DNA of 64,000 bases from JBKBUF01 sp046290815 (GTDB taxonomy: Bacteria; Bacteroidota; Bacteroidia; Cytophagales; Cytophagaceae): the NCBI GenBank assembly GCA_046290815.1, contig JBKBUF010000013.1, positions 58,068 through 122,067 on the forward strand. The letters run 5' to 3'. The notes beneath the pieces are model-generated. The model saw only the letters and a program-made list of their open reading frames with translations. It was not told the DNA's origin and did no database searches. The translations under genes and the position numbers were made by a program. Of this stretch, positions 25,168-33,900 are shown in pieces; positions within the stretch are counted from its first letter, which is position 1; every line of letters starts with the position of its first letter.

Positions 25168-25947
25168 CTATTTTCCCCTAAACAAAGGTTTTCTTTTCTC
25201 TCTGAACGCCACAATACCTTCTTTGAAGTCTTCAGTTTTAGCAGCCTCACCTTGCATTTCTGCTTCAATTTTAAGCATGGACTCGAGTGTTTCTTCCGAA
25301 CTTTGCTTTAGAATCTGTTTTATGGAAGCAACTGCAAATCCTGCACTTTGTCTGTAGTAATCACAATACTTTTTTACTAATCCATCAAGATCTTTGGAAG
25401 GCACGACATGATTAACGATTCCAATTTTGCTTGCTTCTGCGGCATCAATTTTCCTTCCCGTTGTTAGCAATTCAAAGGCAATACGTGGCCCAACAAGTCT
25501 GGGTAAAATAAAAGAAGTACCGGTATCAGGCACCAGTCCGATATTAACGAAAGCCATACTTAACGAAGCCTCCTCCGAAGCAAGTATAATATCACAAAGT
25601 ATAGCAAGCGAACAACCTGCCCCGGCTGCCACGCCATTTAACCTGCAAATAACAGGTTGCCTTACTTCCATAAGTGCATGGACTATCGGATTAAAAAAAT
25701 TGTCAACGATATTTTTTGCATCCAATCCTTTAGACAAATCAACCGACAACAAATCCAGCCCTGAACAAAATCCTTTTCCTTCACCTGTTAACACAACAGC
25801 TTTTATATTATTACTTGCATTAACACTTTTCAATGCTGCAACAATTTCCGAACACAACTTTTCATTTAATGCATTATAAACTTCCGGGCGATTGAGTGTG
25901 ATAACAGCTATCCCAGCTTCTTCTTTAAACAGGAGATGTTCGTACAT
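25168..25947 (-). CDS. Enoyl-CoA hydratase/isomerase family protein
   Basis: 259 aa, full length for the crotonase fold. Oxyanion-hole elements are clear: GKGFCSGLDLLSVD (about 57-70) and NGVAAGAGCSLAILCDIILAS (about 105-125), then NIGLVPDTGTSFILPRLVG. The second catalytic position reads DTGTSF where hydratases carry a Glu. With the overall pattern, this points to a PaaG-like isomerase (2,3-dehydroadipyl/oxepin-CoA type) rather than a true hydratase. Role: a CoA-thioester step in fatty-acid or phenylacetate-type degradation. It ends the run rpoN, PAP2-like, hydratase, with a 3-nt gap to the gene upstream. Confidence 0.85.
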   Translation of the reverse strand: MYEHLLFKEEAGIAVITLNRPEVYNALNEKLCSEIVAALKSVNASNNIKAVVLTGEGKGFCSGLDLLSVDLSKGLDAKNIVDNFFNPIVHALMEVRQPVICRLNGVAAGAGCSLAILCDIILASEEASLSMAFVNIGLVPDTGTSFILPRLVGPRIAFELLTTGRKIDAAEASKIGIVNHVVPSKDLDGLVKKYCDYYRQSAGFAVASIKQILKQSSEETLESMLKIEAEMQGEAAKTEDFKEGIVAFREKRKPLFRGK

Positions 25948-25950
25948 ATT

Positions 25951-26625
25951 TTATCTTATTAAATATTCAAAACAATATATAGAAGCTGCAAATCCTATCA
26001 CCAGGCCTGCCACTATCTGCAGATAATCATGTGCCTTTAAAAACATTCTTGCACTCAATACAACACCAGAAATAAACACAAGCGTAATAACTGGATAAAA
26101 AAATCTTGTATCAGGAAAATGCTTTGACAAAATCATGAGTAACCCTACAGTACCGGCCAGGCCCATGGCATGTGCGCTGATCTTCCAGGTAACATTAATT
26201 AAAGCAAGAATAAGGATAATAAAACTAATGGAAGCCATTATATACACTACCACCAGATTCATATGAAAGTATGTATGAAAAAGGTAGGTAATACCCGAAT
26301 AAAAACAAGCTGTTAGAAAAAAAGGAATAACCCTGCTTCTTCTGTCATCCATAAGAAATGCAGCCAGCGGCAAAGTTTTATTAACAAACTGCAAAATCAT
26401 GGAAATGAGAAAAACCGGCAAAAGAAAAGTAGTAATAAAAATCAGTAATACAAGATATGTCCTTCCTTCAGCTGTAAGTGGATTAAGAATTTCAGGTGCG
26501 AACAAAACAATGCATGAGAACAAATAAGTAGGCATCATTAATGGATGGAAAATCACTGAGATAAACAATGCAATTTTCCTTAACAAATCACTTTTTTTTC
26601 TTTTCTCCGAAAATGTCACTTTCAC
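25951..26625 (-). CDS. Integral membrane protein, PAP2-like with degenerate active site
   Basis: 224 aa with about six to seven hydrophobic segments. PAP2-like landmarks are present but altered. DDRRSRVIPF stands for the K-x6-RP motif, KISAHAMG for PSGH, and SARMFLKAHDYLQIVAG for SR-x5-H-x3-D. In the last motif the Asp is replaced by Gln. A lipid phosphatase activity is therefore uncertain. It overlaps the rpoN stop codon by one base (TAATG arrangement), so it is translated with rpoN. Confidence 0.6.
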   Translation of the reverse strand: MKVTFSEKRKKSDLLRKIALFISVIFHPLMMPTYLFSCIVLFAPEILNPLTAEGRTYLVLLIFITTFLLPVFLISMILQFVNKTLPLAAFLMDDRRSRVIPFFLTACFYSGITYLFHTYFHMNLVVVYIMASISFIILILALINVTWKISAHAMGLAGTVGLLMILSKHFPDTRFFYPVITLVFISGVVLSARMFLKAHDYLQIVAGLVIGFAASIYCFEYLIR

Positions 26626-28088
26626 TATAATTCCTTTCTTAATCTGGCTACAGGTATATTTAATTGTTCTCTGTATTTGGCTACTGTTCTTCTGGCAATA
26701 GGATACCCTCGTTCTTTTAAAACTTTTTCAAGCTTTTCATCAGACATAGGTTTCTTCTTGTCTTCTTTCTCAATTACTTCTTTTAAAATATGTTTCACTT
26801 CCCTGCTACTTACATCTTCACCTGTTTCAGTTGCAATACCTTCAGAAAAGAAATATTTAAGAGGATAGATACCGAACTCTGTCTGCACAGATTTGCTATT
26901 GGCAACTCTTGATACAGTAGAAATATCCATACCTATTTCATTGGCAATATCTTTTAGGATCATCGGCTTCAGTTTGGTTTCATCTCCCGTAAGGAAAAAG
27001 TCATACTGATATTTTATAATTGCCTCCATAGTTCGCAGCAAAGTATGTTGCCTTTGCCTTATAGCATCGATAAACCACTTAGCTGCGTCCAATTTTTGCT
27101 TCACAAACGTAACGGCTTCTTTAAGCTTTTTATCCTTCTTAGCGCTTTTTTCATAGGTATCAAACATCTCTACATAAGATGGGCTGATTCTCAATTCAGG
27201 TGCATTCTTCGAATTAAGCGTAAGCTCCAGCTTTCCATTATTATTAAACAAAAGGAAATCCGGAATGATATACTGAGTTTTTACATCTTCAGTTCCTCCC
27301 CCACCCGGCTTTGGATTCAACCTGGTTATAATCTGAACAGCCTGTTTGATCCTCTCATCAGAAACTTCCAGTTTCTTTTGAATTTTGTCATAATGTTTTT
27401 TAGTAAACTCTTCGAAATGATCGTTGATGATAGTATAAGCAAGACTGACAGCCTCATCGGTGGGATCTTTTCTTTCCAATTGAAGCAAAAGACACTCCTG
27501 CAAACTTCTTGCTCCGATTCCTGCAGGATCGAAATCCTGAATTTTAAAAAGAACCTCTTCAAGTTCCTCTACCGTAGCCTCAACATTTTGCGAAAAAGCA
27601 AGATCATTTACTATCTGGTCTAAATCTCTTCTTATATAACCGTCACTATCTATACTACCTATCAATTGCGCGCCTATAAGCTCCTGCCTTTCATCCAGCC
27701 TGAGGAAACCTAATTGAGCCATTAAAGAGTCAGAAAGTGAGTTACCGCTTGCAAGAGGCATCTCACGATCTTCATCATCATAATTACCATCACCCTGCAT
27801 CTTGTAACCGCTGATGTCCTCATCTCTTATGTAATCTTCCACACTCAACTCTTCATTGGAACTATCATATTCTTCAGTTTCATCATCGGAATAATCTTCA
27901 TCAGAAGAGCTGCTGTCTTGTTCATTATTATACTCTTCCTTGCCTTCTTCCAGGGCAGGGTTAATCTCCAGCTCTTCCTCAATTCTTGACTCAAGCTCGG
28001 CAGTAGGTATCTGCAGAAGCTTGATAAACTGGATCTGCTGAGGAGATAACTTCTGCTGTAAAGACTGATTTAAACCTAATTTCTGCAT
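26625..28088 (-). CDS. rpoN: RNA polymerase sigma-54 factor
   Basis: 487 aa, normal length. The N-terminal activator-interaction region is glutamine- and leucine-rich (MQKLGLNQSLQQKLSPQQIQ). An acidic linker (about 50-110) and the core-binding domain follow, including LRISPSYVEMFDTYEK. The DNA-binding part has KDIANEIGMDISTVSRVANSK and the RpoN box ARRTVAKYREQ near the C-terminus. Sigma-54 needs an AAA+ enhancer-binding activator, and none is in the window. It heads a three-gene run with the PAP2-like and enoyl-CoA hydratase genes. Confidence 0.97.
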   Translation of the reverse strand: MQKLGLNQSLQQKLSPQQIQFIKLLQIPTAELESRIEEELEINPALEEGKEEYNNEQDSSSSDEDYSDDETEEYDSSNEELSVEDYIRDEDISGYKMQGDGNYDDEDREMPLASGNSLSDSLMAQLGFLRLDERQELIGAQLIGSIDSDGYIRRDLDQIVNDLAFSQNVEATVEELEEVLFKIQDFDPAGIGARSLQECLLLQLERKDPTDEAVSLAYTIINDHFEEFTKKHYDKIQKKLEVSDERIKQAVQIITRLNPKPGGGGTEDVKTQYIIPDFLLFNNNGKLELTLNSKNAPELRISPSYVEMFDTYEKSAKKDKKLKEAVTFVKQKLDAAKWFIDAIRQRQHTLLRTMEAIIKYQYDFFLTGDETKLKPMILKDIANEIGMDISTVSRVANSKSVQTEFGIYPLKYFFSEGIATETGEDVSSREVKHILKEVIEKEDKKKPMSDEKLEKVLKERGYPIARRTVAKYREQLNIPVARLRKEL

Positions 28089-28311
28089 AAAAAAATGGTT
28101 GTTTTGAACAAAAAGTCAAAAACTATACCAAATCAAAATTATTATATTTTACCAAATCTTTGTCTAAAAACCTAAAATATCCTTTTTTTGCTAACTGATT
28201 CAATTTTTTATTGTTTAGCTTTAGGTTTAAACTACCTGGCATAAAGTAAAAAATATCCAATTTTATTTTATTAACACTATTTAAACAGAAGCATTCAGCT
28301 TTCTTAAACCA

Positions 28312-29700
28312 ATGAAAAGAACAAAAATTGTCCATTTACTGGCCTCAAAGGAAATCGGGAAAGAGGTAAATATCAAAGGTTGGGTTAGAACCAAAAGAGG
28401 AAATAAAAATGTCTCTTTTATTGCTGTAAATGACGGTTCAGTTATCCACGCTATACAAGTGGTGGCGGATATGAATAAATTTTCTGAAGAAGCATTAAAG
28501 CTGGTAAGCACAGGAGCATGTATATCTGTCACCGGCAAACTTGTTGAATCTCCTGCATCAGGACAACCGGTAGAGATACAGGCTGAGCAAATAGAAGTAT
28601 TAGGTCCTGCAGATCCGGAAACTTATCCTTTGCAAAAGAAAGGGCATACCATGGAATTTTTGCGAGAAATAGCCCATCTGAGACCAAGAACAAACACTTT
28701 CGGGGCAATATTAAGAATAAGACATGCAATGGCTTTTGCCGTACATAAATTTTTCAATGATAAAGGTTTTGTATATCTGCATACTCCGATAATTACCGGG
28801 TCCGATGCGGAGGGTGCAGGAGCGATGTTTAAAGTAACAACTTTCGATCTAAACAACGCTCCCAAAAATCCTGACGGCAGCATCAACTATAAAGAAGACT
28901 TTTTCGGAAAAGAAACTAACCTGACTGTCTCCGGACAGCTGGAGGGTGAACTTGGAGCGATGGCTCTGGGAGAAATTTATACTTTCGGACCAACCTTCCG
29001 TGCAGAAAACTCCAATACAGCAAGACACCTTGCTGAATTCTGGATGATAGAACCGGAAATGGCCTTTTATGATATCCATGACAACATGGATCTTGCCGAA
29101 GAATTTTTGAAATACCTGGTGAAATATGCACTTGACCATTGCATGGACGACTTGGAGTTTCTCAACAAGATGTATGATAAGGAACTTATAGATCGTCTGA
29201 AATCCGTTGTCGACACAAAATTTGAAAGACTATCTTACACAGAAGCTATAGAGATACTGCAGAAAAGCGGACAGAAATTTGAGTACAAAGTTGACTGGGG
29301 TACAGATCTGCAGTCAGAACACGAAAGATACCTGGTAGAAAAACATTTTAAAAAACCTGTTATTCTTACTAACTATCCTGAAAAGATCAAAGCTTTTTAC
29401 ATGAAGCAGAACGATGATGGAAAAACTGTAAGAGCAATGGATGTTCTTTTTCCTGGTATAGGTGAAATCATAGGAGGATCCCAGAGAGAAGAAAATTATG
29501 AGAGACTTTTAAGAAGAATAAAAGAAGTAGGCATTCACGAAAAAGATATCTGGTGGTATCTGGAAACAAGAAAATTCGGAACTGCACCACACAGCGGTTT
29601 CGGATTAGGCTTCGAAAGATTAATTCTTTTTATTACAGGAATGGGTAACATCCGGGATGTGATTCCTTTCCCAAGGACACCACAGAATGCGGAGTTTTAA
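28312..29700 (+). CDS. asnS: Asparaginyl-tRNA synthetase
   Basis: 462 aa. An N-terminal OB-fold (about 15-105, VNIKGWVRTKRGNKNVSFIAVND) precedes the class II catalytic core. Motif 2 is FRAENSNTARHLAEFWMIEPE and motif 3 is GFGLGFERLILFITGMGNIRDVIPFPRTP. The enzyme charges tRNA-Asn with asparagine in the cytosol. The gene is divergent from rpoN across about 220 nt, and its transcript ends at the hairpin at 29736-29772. Confidence 0.97.
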   Translation: MKRTKIVHLLASKEIGKEVNIKGWVRTKRGNKNVSFIAVNDGSVIHAIQVVADMNKFSEEALKLVSTGACISVTGKLVESPASGQPVEIQAEQIEVLGPADPETYPLQKKGHTMEFLREIAHLRPRTNTFGAILRIRHAMAFAVHKFFNDKGFVYLHTPIITGSDAEGAGAMFKVTTFDLNNAPKNPDGSINYKEDFFGKETNLTVSGQLEGELGAMALGEIYTFGPTFRAENSNTARHLAEFWMIEPEMAFYDIHDNMDLAEEFLKYLVKYALDHCMDDLEFLNKMYDKELIDRLKSVVDTKFERLSYTEAIEILQKSGQKFEYKVDWGTDLQSEHERYLVEKHFKKPVILTNYPEKIKAFYMKQNDDGKTVRAMDVLFPGIGEIIGGSQREENYERLLRRIKEVGIHEKDIWWYLETRKFGTAPHSGFGLGFERLILFITGMGNIRDVIPFPRTPQNAEF

Positions 29701-29735
29701 AGCTGAAAGCTGAAAGGTAAAAGTTTAAAGTTTAA

Positions 29736-29772
29736 AGAAAGAGGAGATAGCCTGGAGCTATTTCTTCTTTTT
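29736..29772 (+). terminator. asnS terminator overlapping a small lipoprotein gene
   Basis: AGAAAGAGGAGATAGC (29736-29751) pairs with GCTATTTCTTCTTTTT (29757-29772), a 16-bp stem with three G-U pairs and loop CTGGA. The right arm is T-rich, as expected for rightward termination. It covers the lysine-rich C-terminal codons of the convergent lipoprotein gene. Confidence 0.65.
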
Positions 29773-29898
29773 AGGATATTGTTTAAAGGTAGGACATGTT
29801 TCACATTCTCCTGCTCCACGAATTGTCTTCTTCCCGTTTTTCCCTACACATTGAGAGAAAATCAACAATACAACAAAAAATAAAATAGTCTTTCTCAT
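29758..29898 (-). CDS. Tiny putative lipoprotein (46 aa)
   Basis: An ORF of 46 codons starts MRKTILFFVVLLIFSQCVGK and ends CPTFKQYPKKKK. The hydrophobic leader followed by a Cys at residue 17 fits a lipoprotein signal, although Gln at -1 is unusual. The short mature part has CxxCP and a lysine tail. It resembles the small lipoprotein at 40629-40820 (CPDFSAKKKP), which supports both as real genes of a small family. No function is known. Confidence 0.6.
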   Translation of the reverse strand: MRKTILFFVVLLIFSQCVGKNGKKTIRGAGECETCPTFKQYPKKKK

Positions 29899-30105
29899 AA
29901 TTCAATTTTTAAAAGAGCATAAAAAAATTCAACATTCATCATTAAACAGATCCCTCCTGCGTCGGAATGACGGGTTATGATTAGCATGGCGCTAATTCTA
30001 CCTGAATCCCATCCATCATTCAACATTTATCATTCATCATTCAACATTCATCTTTCCATTCTTAATTCTTAATTCTTAACTCTTAATTCTTAATTCTTAA
30101 TTAAA
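29899..30105. repeat. Intergenic repeat cluster
   Basis: Three layers are visible. At 29947-29974 the string CTCCTGCGTCGGAATGACGG is typical of dispersed Bacteroidetes repeats. It is followed by an inverted repeat ATTAGC-ATGGC-GCTAAT (29980-29996). At about 30009-30055 variants of CATTCAACATTCATCATT recur. At about 30059-30103 the heptad TTAATTC repeats about six times. The last two layers recur in inverted order at 61561-61600. No gene is seen. Confidence 0.55.
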
Positions 30106-30822
30106 CTATAGCGCTCCCAACTTATACAACATCTCTTTAAGTTTCTCCTCTTCCTTTCTACGTGCAATGTAAGCATCAGTTTTACTCTGATATATCTGAT
30201 CGAAATATGGTGCGTCAGGAGGGCCCATCTTCACAATTTCATGCTTATAAGGTCTGGATAGAAAAATTTCTTTATAACCCATAGTAGCATATAATTTATA
30301 TGGATTTTCACCTTTTGCTCTCTGATCAGCCTGGAAAATTTTCAGGCATTCATCATAAGAAAAAGAAACGATAGGCTCCAGCAATCCTCTTGGACTATTC
30401 TTTGCAGGCAACATCAATGTAATGGACACAGGCATGATAATCATTTCCGAATGGTGTTTATCAAAAATAAAATCTTCGCCTACTTCCATTAATGTCAGCT
30501 CTTCAGGCATGATTTCAATTTTTACTCCCTCAAACCCATCTGACTGCATGCGCATTTTAACTGTTGATGGCGTAAGACGCATATCAAACATCTCATTTTG
30601 ATACCCTGTTATCTTACCTGCATAAAAGGCTTCAAGCAATATCTGAGGTAGCATTACAGTATTTCCATTCCCAAAAAGTTTGATGTTTTCAGGATGATTC
30701 AACGGAACTGATCTTACGATGTGCTTTTTAAATAGGATATCTTGTTCTCTCACCTTATACTGGCCGTTGGCAAAAAATGATATCAAACAAAAAAGTACAA
30801 AAACAAAGAAATGACGTTTCAT
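30106..30822 (-). CDS. Exported GldN-like protein
   Basis: 238 aa with a signal peptide (FCLISFFANGQ, about 20). The mature protein starts YKVREQDILFKKHIVRSVPLNHPENIKLF, which resembles the GldN opening V-R-E-x-D-V-x-W-x-K-R-x-W-R-x-I-D-L-x-E-K-x-N. It continues LLEAFYAGKITGY, as in GldN's 'GKITAY'. GldN is a periplasmic/outer-membrane part of the T9SS core with GldK, GldL and GldM. Those genes are not adjacent here, so this is either a stand-alone paralogue or a relative with another role. It ends in a charged coiled-coil-like tail. Confidence 0.6.
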   Translation of the reverse strand: MKRHFFVFVLFCLISFFANGQYKVREQDILFKKHIVRSVPLNHPENIKLFGNGNTVMLPQILLEAFYAGKITGYQNEMFDMRLTPSTVKMRMQSDGFEGVKIEIMPEELTLMEVGEDFIFDKHHSEMIIMPVSITLMLPAKNSPRGLLEPIVSFSYDECLKIFQADQRAKGENPYKLYATMGYKEIFLSRPYKHEIVKMGPPDAPYFDQIYQSKTDAYIARRKEEEKLKEMLYKLGAL

Positions 30823-30869
30823 AGGCTTTGATTTTCCTGCAAAACGTCATTTCGGGAAATTTAGTATAG

Positions 30870-30920
30870 ACCGGTGTTAGATATTAGATATTAGATGTTA
30901 GATGTTAGATGTTAGATATT
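30870..30920. repeat. Short tandem repeat upstream of the GldN-like gene
   Basis: About six copies of an 8-bp unit, TTAGATGT or TTAGATAT, lie in the spacer between the GldN-like gene and the large beta-helix gene. No gene or T-tract hairpin is associated with it. Confidence 0.6.
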
Positions 30921-30990
30921 GAACACCTAAACACTTTAACACCCTAACAAATTGATACGCTAACACTTTGAACTTCGAACTTTAAGCTTT

Positions 30991-33900
30991 CTAATTATTC
31001 TCATTCGCCAATATATGCAGCCATCCTTTATACTCCTCGCTGCCGCAGCCTGTCTTTAAGTAATAGTAATACATTCCGTCGGCAATATTCTCTGCATTCC
31101 AGCTATTGTCATAATTTTTAGATTTATATACCCTTTCGCCCCATCTGTTAAATACATCGAGCGTTGCTCCTGAGAATATCGGCATAGAATTCACATCCTT
31201 TATGACAAAAGTGTCATTCCTGCCATCATTATTCGGTGTAATCAGGTTTGGAATATACAACTCCTGTCTGTCTAAAACCTCAACAGTATCTTTTAACTCC
31301 TCCGTTCTGCAATTATTATTATCAATCACAACCAGTGAATATACTACCGGCCCGGAAGACGAGGCAGTAAATTCCAGGGTCAAATAATTGTTATTTGTTA
31401 TGACTGAATCCGGAGCCCCGCCTTCAGAAGAAGTCCATATGAATTTGTAAGGAGCTGCAGCATGATTTACTACAGCATTCAATTTTATACCTGCTCCTGC
31501 GCAAACAGTATCAGCATCGGAAGCGAAGCTTACTTCAGCAGTTGAACTAACCACATTTACTTCTACTGTATCACGTTTCGTACCACATCGTCCGGAAATG
31601 GTCCAAACAAATTTATTTAATCCTTCTGCAAGATCAGAAACAGAAATAGCTAATGGATTCAACACAGTAATGCTTGCTGAACTGACAGCAGACCAGCTTG
31701 CTGTTTCATCACCTGCAAAATTATTTCCTGTTAAAATTGCAGTTGGACTGCAAGTTAACTTATCAGATCCGGCATGAGGTTCTGTAGTTGCAGGTGCAGC
31801 GGTAACAGGAATGGCTTGTGACAATCCTGATAAACATCCGTCAACCTGAATGCTTACGCTATATTGTCCTTCGCTTGAGGCTTCAAAATCTCTTTCTGTT
31901 GCTCCTGAAATCGCTGTACCGTTTTTATACCACTGATAAGCAGGATTACTATAATTTGTAATCACAGCCATAACCACAGTCTCGCCCTGACAGAAAGATG
32001 TAGCCCCGGCAACTCCAATTTGAGGAGTAGAAGGAACAGATTTAACAATTACCGATAACACAGAAGACAGGTCAGAGGTACAGCCTGCAACCGTTTGTCT
32101 TACTGTAAATATTCCTGAGGAAAGCGCAGTGTAGCTGGAGCCATTGACATTAAGATTATTCCCGGATTCAAACCAGGAATATACTGCACCGGCAACACCA
32201 CTTGCCGTTATAGTAATCGGACCGCCACACTCAGGTCCGGTAGCACTTAATGCAGGTGCAGATGGCACCGGATTTATATTTACAACAGCAGGATCAGAAG
32301 CTGCTGACTCGCAATTTGGCGCAGCTGTCTTTCTGATCATCAACATGTAACTTCCTGATGAATTTACTGTCAACTGAGCAGCATTTTCACCGGCAATAAC
32401 TCCTGAGGCATTTGACCATATATAAGTGATATCTGTCTCATTTGTTTCTGCGTTTAACACGATGCTCTCTCCCTGGCATGCTACTAATGATGCAGCAGAA
32501 ATTTCAGGCTTCTGTGGAACAGGAGATATCTGAACATTCGCTGCATCTGATACTTCTGAAGTACAGTTACCAATTACTGCAACGATTGTATATGTTCCAC
32601 TTTCAGTTGCTGAATAAGTATTACCGCTTACACCAGATATCATATCTGCTCCTCTGTACCAGTTAATAGTAGTATTAGCATCAGCAGTAGCGGTTAATGT
32701 AATCGGACCGCCACATTCAGGACCAGACTGCTGTAAGGATGGTTTGCCGGGAGCCGGATTGATATTTACTACCGCCGGATCAGATGCAGAAGATTCGCAA
32801 TTAGGTGCTGAAGTTTTTCTGATAGTCACTGTGTAACTTCCGGATGAACTTACGGTCAGCTGAGCTGCATTTTCATCTGTGATAACTCCTGAGGCATTTG
32901 ACCATATATAAGTAATGTCGGTTTCATTAGTCTCGGCATTCAACACAATGCTCTGACCCTGACATGCCACTAATGATGCAGCAGAAATTGATGGCTTCTC
33001 CGGAACAGGAGTTATCTGAACATTCGATGGATCAGATGCATCTGAAATACAATTTCCTATTACTGCGACAATGGTGTACGAACCGCTTTCTGTTGCAGAA
33101 TATGTATTTCCGCTTGCTCCTGAGATAAGATCGGTGCCTCTGTACCAGTTAATGGTGGTATTAGCATCTGCTGTTGCTGTCAATGTAATCGGACCACCAC
33201 AAACCTGGCCAGACTGCTGTAAGGATGGTTTGCCGGGAGCCGGACTGATATTTACTACCGCCGGATCAGATGCAGAAGATTCGCAATTAGGTGCTGAAGT
33301 TTTTCTGATAGTCACTGTGTAGCTTCCTGATGAATTAACTGTCAACTGAGCTGCATTTTCATCTGTGATAACTCCTGAGGTATTTGACCATATATAAGTA
33401 ATGTCGGTTTCATTAGTCTCGGCATTCAACACAATGCTCTGACCCTGACATGCCACTAATGATGCAGCAGAAATTGATGGCTTCTGTGGAACAGGAGATA
33501 TCTGAACATTCGCTGCATCAGATGCATCTGAAGCACAATTACCCAGCACTGCAACAATTGTATACATTCCACTTACGGTGGCAGAATAGGTATTTCCGCT
33601 TGCACCTGCGATAGGATCTGCTCCTCTGTACCAGTTTATGTTAGTATTTGCATCAGCAGTAGCTGTCAATGTAATCGGACCGCCACATTCAGGACCAGAC
33701 TGCTGTAAGGATGGTTTGCCTGGAACAGGATTAAAGGTAACATTTAAACTTGCAGATTGAGGAGACAAACATTCAAACCCTGTAGTCTTTTTCACTGCTA
33801 CTTTATATTCACCTGTTGCATTTACTTGTATTGTATTAGAGTTCTCCCCGGCAATTATACCTGAAGAGTTATACCATACATAAGTTATATTCGCCTCGTT

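Noticed and set aside
28123..28335. 70-aa minus-strand ORF in the asnS leader
   Set aside because: It overlaps the asnS start, has no family resemblance and has an AT-driven composition (Asn, Lys, Leu, Phe).
30870..30920. CRISPR array
   Set aside because: The 8-bp units are contiguous with no unique spacers, so this is a simple tandem repeat. No cas genes are present.
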